Assembly: GCA_003755025.1 (NCBI GenBank)
Contig: RJVL01000002.1
Coordinates: forward strand, 186,001-250,000
DNA from: Diaphorobacter nitroreducens
Lineage (GTDB): Bacteria > Pseudomonadota > Gammaproteobacteria > Burkholderiales > Burkholderiaceae_C
Direction: 5' to 3'
DNA: 64,000 nt
The position numbers and the translations under genes are program-made. The notes below the pieces were generated by a model. That model made no database searches and had not been told where the DNA came from. It saw only the letters and a list, made by a program, of their open reading frames with translations. Below are positions 60,468 to 64,000 of the stretch, in pieces (within the stretch, counting starts at the first letter, position 1; the number at the start of each line of letters is the position of its first letter).

Positions 60468-61388
60468 ATGCCAAGCCCGTCCCTTCCGCGCCCTGCCCCG
60501 CCGCCTGCCGAGCCCGTCGCGGCCAGCACCGCCGGCCGCGCCGCGCGGCCGGTGCGCGTGCTGTCGTACGTGGAGTCGCTCACGCCGCACCTGTTCGTGC
60601 CCAGCCGGGAGCGCCCCGTGCGCGCCAAGCACCGCGAGCTGCGCGCCGACACGCAGGTGCGTCCGCACAGCCACCCCTGGGCGCAGGTGGCCATCTCCAC
60701 CACGGGCGTGCTGCGCCTGACCGTGCCGCGCGGCACCTACATCGTGCCGCCCTCGCGCGCGCTGTGGATCCCGCCGGGCGTGGAGCACGCCGTGACCATG
60801 GTGGAGGACGCCGACCTGCGCACGCTGTACTTCTACCAGCCGCCCGGGCGCTGCGGCCCCGCCGTCGCGCGCGCGCAGGAAGAGCCCTGGCGCCAGTGCC
60901 GCGTGCTGGAGGTGTCCGAGCTGCTGCGCGCCGTGGTGCGCGAGATGCCCACCGACCCCGACGACGGCGCCCCGCCGCCGCCCGAGCTGCTGCACCGCGA
61001 GCGCCACCTGAGCGCGCTGATCCTGGACGAGTTGCGCCGTGCCAGCAGCGTGCGCCTGGGCGTGGACTTGCCGCGCGACAAGCGCCTGCGCCACCTGTGC
61101 GAGGCGGTGCTGGCCGATCCCACACGCCACGACACGCTGGCCGACTGGGCGCGCGACACCGGCGCCAGCCCGCGCACGGTGGCGCGCCTCTTTCGCCAGG
61201 AGCTGGGCAGCACCTTCACGCAGTGGCGCCAGCAGGTGATCCTGGCGCGCGCCGTGGCGCTGGCCGCGGGGCGCAAGCCCATCAACCAGATCGCGGCGGA
61301 ACTGGGCTACAACAGCCCCAGCGCCTTCAGCGCCATGGTGCGGCGGGCCGTGGGGCTGGCGCCGGGACGCTTCCTGGGGTCGCCATAG
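60468..61388 (+). CDS. AraC-family regulator with N-terminal cupin
   Basis: A 306-residue regulator. An N-terminal cupin-like sensor (about 60-130; RPHSHPWAQVAISTTGVLRL, PSRALWIPPGVEHAVTMV, with metal-type histidines) is followed by the two helix-turn-helix motifs of AraC (about 210-300): LADWARDTGASPRTVARLFR and INQIAAELGYNSPSAFSAMV. The NimR-like architecture and divergent MFS gene suggest it controls the exporter in response to the transported compound. Confidence 0.9.
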   Translation: MPSPSLPRPAPPPAEPVAASTAGRAARPVRVLSYVESLTPHLFVPSRERPVRAKHRELRADTQVRPHSHPWAQVAISTTGVLRLTVPRGTYIVPPSRALWIPPGVEHAVTMVEDADLRTLYFYQPPGRCGPAVARAQEEPWRQCRVLEVSELLRAVVREMPTDPDDGAPPPPELLHRERHLSALILDELRRASSVRLGVDLPRDKRLRHLCEAVLADPTRHDTLADWARDTGASPRTVARLFRQELGSTFTQWRQQVILARAVALAAGRKPINQIAAELGYNSPSAFSAMVRRAVGLAPGRFLGSP

Positions 61389-61394
61389 ATCTCA

Positions 61395-61452
61395 AGGCAA
61401 ATAGGGCTCCAGCGCTTACCCCATAAGCGCAAGCAGCTCTTTTTTCAGGAGC
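61395..61452 (-). repeat. Dispersed AGCGCTT repeat, copy 16
   Basis: Minus strand: CCTGAAAAAAGAGCTGCTTG, then the arm GGTAAGCGCTGGAGCCC. It begins a few bases after the TAG stop of the GNAT gene, in the same direction. Confidence 0.8.
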
Positions 61453-61453
61453 A

Positions 61454-62170
61454 CTACACAGACAGCATGCCCGTGGCGGCGGCCAGGCGGGCCAGCGTCC
61501 AGCCCCGGCCCAGCAGCAGGCGACGCGTGGCCAGGGCTTCCTGCACGCGCGCATCCACCTGGCGGCCCAGGTAGCGCGGGGTCTTGTGCTGCAGGCAGAC
61601 ATAGCCCTGCGGGTAATCACGCCCCAGGCGCTGCCACAGCGCATGGGCCCCTGCAGACTGGCGCGCACCGGACACCAGGCACTGCCCACCGTCCAGCGCC
61701 CAGCGGTACACGGCCGTGGCAAGGCCCCGGCGCTGGTAGGCGGGCGCGTAGCGCGAATGCGGCGCGCGCAGGTGGCGGTCGGCGCGGCGGTTCAGTTCGA
61801 CAAGGCGGTTGAAGACCGTGGTGCCCGCCAGGCACTGGCGCAGCGGGTCTTCGATGTAGACGTACAGCTCGCCATCGGCCACGCGGCTGCGCACGAAAAG
61901 GCCGGGGTGCCCCGGCAGGGGCGTGGAGGGCAGGCCATGCAGGGCGTCACCGGGAGAGTGCAGCCGCTGGTGCAGGGCCGAGAGTTCCTGCTCGATCGTG
62001 GCGTCGGGCGGGTCCACGTCGATGCGCAGCTCGGCGGGCTGCGCGAGGCGGCGCGCCTGGCGCCGGGAGACATCAAGAAAGGAGGAAAAAACGTCAGAAG
62101 CGTCGGGGGCGGGCGGCGGCTTGGGCCACGCCAGCCATGACGACCAGAACGGCGGCAGGGACAGGTACAT
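61454..62170 (-). CDS. GNAT-like N-acetyltransferase domain protein
   Basis: A 238-residue protein whose central part resembles the GNAT fold: YAPAYQRRGLATAVYRWAL (about 140-158) contains the R/Q-x-x-G-x-A/G acetyl-CoA-binding loop, and SGARQSAGAHALWQRLGRDY (about 165-184) the following helix. The N-terminal 75 residues are not conserved with common GNATs. No signal peptide is evident. The substrate is unknown. The ribosome site is weak, and no later ATG fits better. Confidence 0.72.
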   Translation of the reverse strand: MYLSLPPFWSSWLAWPKPPPAPDASDVFSSFLDVSRRQARRLAQPAELRIDVDPPDATIEQELSALHQRLHSPGDALHGLPSTPLPGHPGLFVRSRVADGELYVYIEDPLRQCLAGTTVFNRLVELNRRADRHLRAPHSRYAPAYQRRGLATAVYRWALDGGQCLVSGARQSAGAHALWQRLGRDYPQGYVCLQHKTPRYLGRQVDARVQEALATRRLLLGRGWTLARLAAATGMLSV

Positions 62171-62280
62171 GGAACTGCGGCAATAACAATGCGGCGCGCA
62201 TGCTAGGCCACCGCACGCCTGAAGGCCAGCCCCGCCGGCGATACCGCACCCCGCGGGTGCGATACCGTGTCGTTCTTGGC

Positions 62281-62335
62281 GTTTTCGGGCTATGGCCCTT
62301 GCGAGAAAGACGCTGGCAGCTATGAATAACGAAGC
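62281..62335 (-). repeat. Dispersed AGCGCTT repeat, copy 17 (degenerate)
   Basis: Minus strand: ATTCATAGCTGCCAGCGTCT, then CGCAAGGGCCATAGCCC. The left arm is good; the right arm is degenerate. Confidence 0.55.
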
Positions 62336-62356
62336 ACTTTCCCCATAAAGCGCCCA

Positions 62357-62381
62357 CGAAAAAGCGGCCCGAAGGCCGCTT
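62357..62381 (-). terminator. Terminator after the CsgG-like gene
   Basis: Minus strand AAGCGGCC, TTCG loop, GGCCGCTT followed by TTTCG. It lies 33 bp beyond the stop at 62414. Confidence 0.85.
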
Positions 62382-62413
62382 GCTTGCCAGGGGCGAAGCC
62401 CCTTGCACCCCGC

Positions 62414-63454
62414 TCAGCGCGACAGCGCGCCGGCCGTGGCCGAGTCCAGGCGGCCGGTGACGGGCAGGCCCTGGGCCTGCTGGAACTCGCGCAGCGCACG
62501 TGCCGTCTTGGGACCGGCGGAGCCGTCGGGCGTGCCCACGTTGTAGCCCATGGCGTTCAGGCGTTCCTGCGCCTCGCGCACCGACATGGCCGCACCCGCG
62601 CGGGTCTGCGAGGGAGCCGCGCCGCCATCCACGCCCAGGCGGCCGCCGCCGCCCAGGCCCTGGCCCTGCACCGACTGCGCCTTGTAGCTGCGCAGCGCCA
62701 CAACCATCTGGTTGTAGGCATCCATGAACGCAGCGGTGATCACCTTGCCTTGCGCGGTGTTCTGGTAGCCCCCCAGGCCACCGCCGGCCGAGCCGCCGAA
62801 CAGGCTGCCGAAGCCGGCAAAGTCGCTCTTGGAGGCGCTGCCTTCGGAGGCCGCCACCTGCACGCCCGAGCGGTTGTCCACCAGGGTCAGCATGGCGCTG
62901 GCCTCGCGCGTCTTCAGCCCGCCGCCGACGGCCGCCAGCGCACGGCCGCTGCCGCCGCCGATCAGGCCGCCCAGCACACCGCCGATGGCGCCTGCGTCGT
63001 TGTTCGAGAAGATGATCTCGGGCGACATGCCGTAGTCGGACGCCACCATCTGGCCCCGGCCAAAGTTGCTGCCACCGCGCATCTCGCCGGAGCCCATGAG
63101 CTGGCGCTCGCGGTCCATGGCGCGCATGCCGGCTGCGCCGCGCTCCACCACGATGAAGCAGTTGGACTGCTGGATCAGCAGGCGCAGCAGGTTGGCCGTG
63201 GGGGGCAGCTTGTACTCGTTGCGCAAGATGGTGTACCAGCCGGCGTCCTGGTTCTCGACCAGCGACACGGTGCCCAGGGGCGACTGGCAGCGCTCCAGCT
63301 GGCCGCTCTCGTTGGCGGCGCTGCCGCCGGCGGCAGCGCCGGTGGCCACGGTTTTGGACTCGGCGCTGCCCATCCGCATGTTGGTGGTTTCGCAGCCGGT
63401 CAGGGCCAGGGCGGCGCAGGCGGCCGCCAGCAGCGTCAGTGGTTTACGGGACAT
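62414..63454 (-). CDS. CsgG/HfaB-like lipoprotein with C-terminal peptidoglycan-binding domain
   Basis: A 346-residue lipoprotein: signal peptide with lipobox LALTGC (Cys about 21) after MSRKPLTLLAAACAALA. A central CsgG-like domain (about 55-250) shows NCFIVVERGAAGMRAMDRER, SPEIIFSNNDAGAIGGVLGG and REASAMLTLVDNRSGVQVAA, with SGEMRGGSNFGRG suggestive of a pore loop. The C-terminus (about 285-346; AQERLNAMGYNVGTPDGSAG, ALREFQQAQGLPVTGRLD) is a PG_binding_1 domain. The start has AGGAAGGAAAGCT. CsgG forms an outer-membrane secretion pore for curli; here no curli genes are present, and the fusion suggests an envelope-anchored export or stress role. Confidence 0.85.
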   Translation of the reverse strand: MSRKPLTLLAAACAALALTGCETTNMRMGSAESKTVATGAAAGGSAANESGQLERCQSPLGTVSLVENQDAGWYTILRNEYKLPPTANLLRLLIQQSNCFIVVERGAAGMRAMDRERQLMGSGEMRGGSNFGRGQMVASDYGMSPEIIFSNNDAGAIGGVLGGLIGGGSGRALAAVGGGLKTREASAMLTLVDNRSGVQVAASEGSASKSDFAGFGSLFGGSAGGGLGGYQNTAQGKVITAAFMDAYNQMVVALRSYKAQSVQGQGLGGGGRLGVDGGAAPSQTRAGAAMSVREAQERLNAMGYNVGTPDGSAGPKTARALREFQQAQGLPVTGRLDSATAGALSR

Positions 63455-63620
63455 AGCTTTCCTTCCTCTCTCTCTTTTCTTGCATTCCGGGGTGTGTGGA
63501 CACGTCTCAACCGAGGCGTTGCGGTCTGCGCACCCGGTACGGGAGCGGCGTGGCCGACGTGAATGCAAAATCATACCGATTCGGCAGTTTTTGCAACCGA
63601 TGTTTGCAAGTTGTTTCGTT

Positions 63621-64000
63621 TTAGTGTGGCGCAGCACCGTCCCCCGGCAAAGGCAATTGGTAGATCCACACCGCATGGCCGGCGAAGGAATCCAGCCGCG
63701 CGCTGGGGCACACGCCCGGCACGGCGAACGCCAGACTCACGAGCCAGCGGCCCGGCGCCATCTCCGCGCGGGCCTTCGCGGCCACACGGGCCATGCTCTC
63801 GGGCCGCTGGAACACGTACACAAGGTCGTAACCGCCCCAGTCTGCGGCCCAGAGGTCACCGCGCCGCACGCGCGCCCAGGGGCAGCGCAGCCGGCACAGC
63901 AGCGCCAAGGGTCCGCTCCACTCCAGGCCGTGCAGCCGCGCCTGCGGATAGGCCGCGCGCAGGGCCTTGAGGCCATCGCCCAGGCCACAGCCGGCGTCCA
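63621..64000 (-). CDS. SAM-dependent methyltransferase (C-terminal part; runs off the window)
   Basis: About 126 residues are visible, without a start codon. DAGCGLGDGLKALRAAYPQA is motif I of class I methyltransferases, binding S-adenosylmethionine. LHGLEWSGPLALLCR (motif II region), RRGDLWAADWGGYDLVYVFQ (motif IV region) and WLVSLAFAVPGV follow. The C-terminal residues read YQLPLPGDGAAPH. The substrate is unknown; the N-terminus is outside the window. Confidence 0.85.
   Translation of the reverse strand, partial: DAGCGLGDGLKALRAAYPQARLHGLEWSGPLALLCRLRCPWARVRRGDLWAADWGGYDLVYVFQRPESMARVAAKARAEMAPGRWLVSLAFAVPGVCPSARLDSFAGHAVWIYQLPLPGDGAAPH

Overview
The window is 64 kb of high-GC DNA (about 68-70% by eye) from a Burkholderiales bacterium, most likely family Comamonadaceae (Acidovorax / Alicycliphilus / Diaphorobacter type). 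This rests on the protein families and codon usage, the abundance of Bug/TctC and LivJ-type solute binding proteins, a stand-alone MetH homocysteine module, and a dense family of short repeats built around AATAGCT and AGCGCTT. No rRNA, tRNA, CRISPR array, prophage or transposase gene was seen.

Region by region. 1-3.5 kb is a nitric oxide detoxification locus: the start of norR, divergent from a quinol-oxidising NO reductase (norB) and a hemerythrin-like protein. The intergenic region holds two GGT-N7-ACC NorR-type sites and a sigma-54 promoter. 3.6-7 kb is a large membrane MASE3-PAS-GAF-PAS-GGDEF-EAL protein. 7.2-10.3 kb is anaerobic nucleotide reduction behind two NrdR boxes: an NrdD without its glycyl-radical end, a separate 63-residue protein carrying that end, and nrdG. 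From the last part of nrdG to about 11.4 kb, base composition and codon use change around a secreted protein of unknown function. 11.4-21.4 kb is mostly housekeeping: recQ, a MetH homocysteine module, a lipoprotein, aidB, a threonine dehydratase, a 53-residue membrane protein, pckG and a membrane protein. 21.5-29.8 kb holds regulators (two LysR, one TetR), a metallophosphoesterase, a universal stress protein, a DadA-like dehydrogenase, an ABC substrate-binding protein, an alpha/beta-hydrolase-fold protein lacking its nucleophile, and a flavin reductase. 29.8-32.6 kb is minCDE and pssA.

32.6-39 kb is a probable acyl-CoA catabolic operon: Bug-type binding protein, CaiB-type CoA-transferase, two acyl-CoA dehydrogenases and perhaps a crotonase, with a divergent LysR regulator. 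The first three genes overlap by ATGA. 39-46 kb carries acetoacetyl-CoA synthetase, a small unknown protein, a UbiH/UbiM-type hydroxylase, a GAF-GGDEF cyclase and a B12-binding radical SAM protein. 46.2-48 kb is a compact TetR-controlled unit with an 18-bp operator in front of both the regulator and a 37-residue membrane miniprotein plus hydrolase. 48-64 kb holds an NCS2 uracil/xanthine permease, a zinc-ribbon protein, an acetyl-CoA hydrolase/CoA-transferase, another LivJ-type protein, a thioesterase, a cobalamin adenosyltransferase, an EF-hand protein, an FAD-linked D-lactate/glycolate-type dehydrogenase, wrbA, chaC, an MFS/AraC pair, a GNAT protein, a CsgG-like lipoprotein and the end of a methyltransferase.

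The most unusual points are: (i) the class III ribonucleotide reductase split so that its glycyl radical lies on a separate small protein, with a dispersed repeat between the halves; (ii) at least 17 copies of that repeat, two read in frame inside enzymes and several starting exactly at the upstream gene's stop codon; (iii) the TetR/miniprotein/hydrolase unit; (iv) the composition break inside nrdG. NO reductase, class III RNR and acyl-CoA catabolism together suggest a facultative denitrifying heterotroph.
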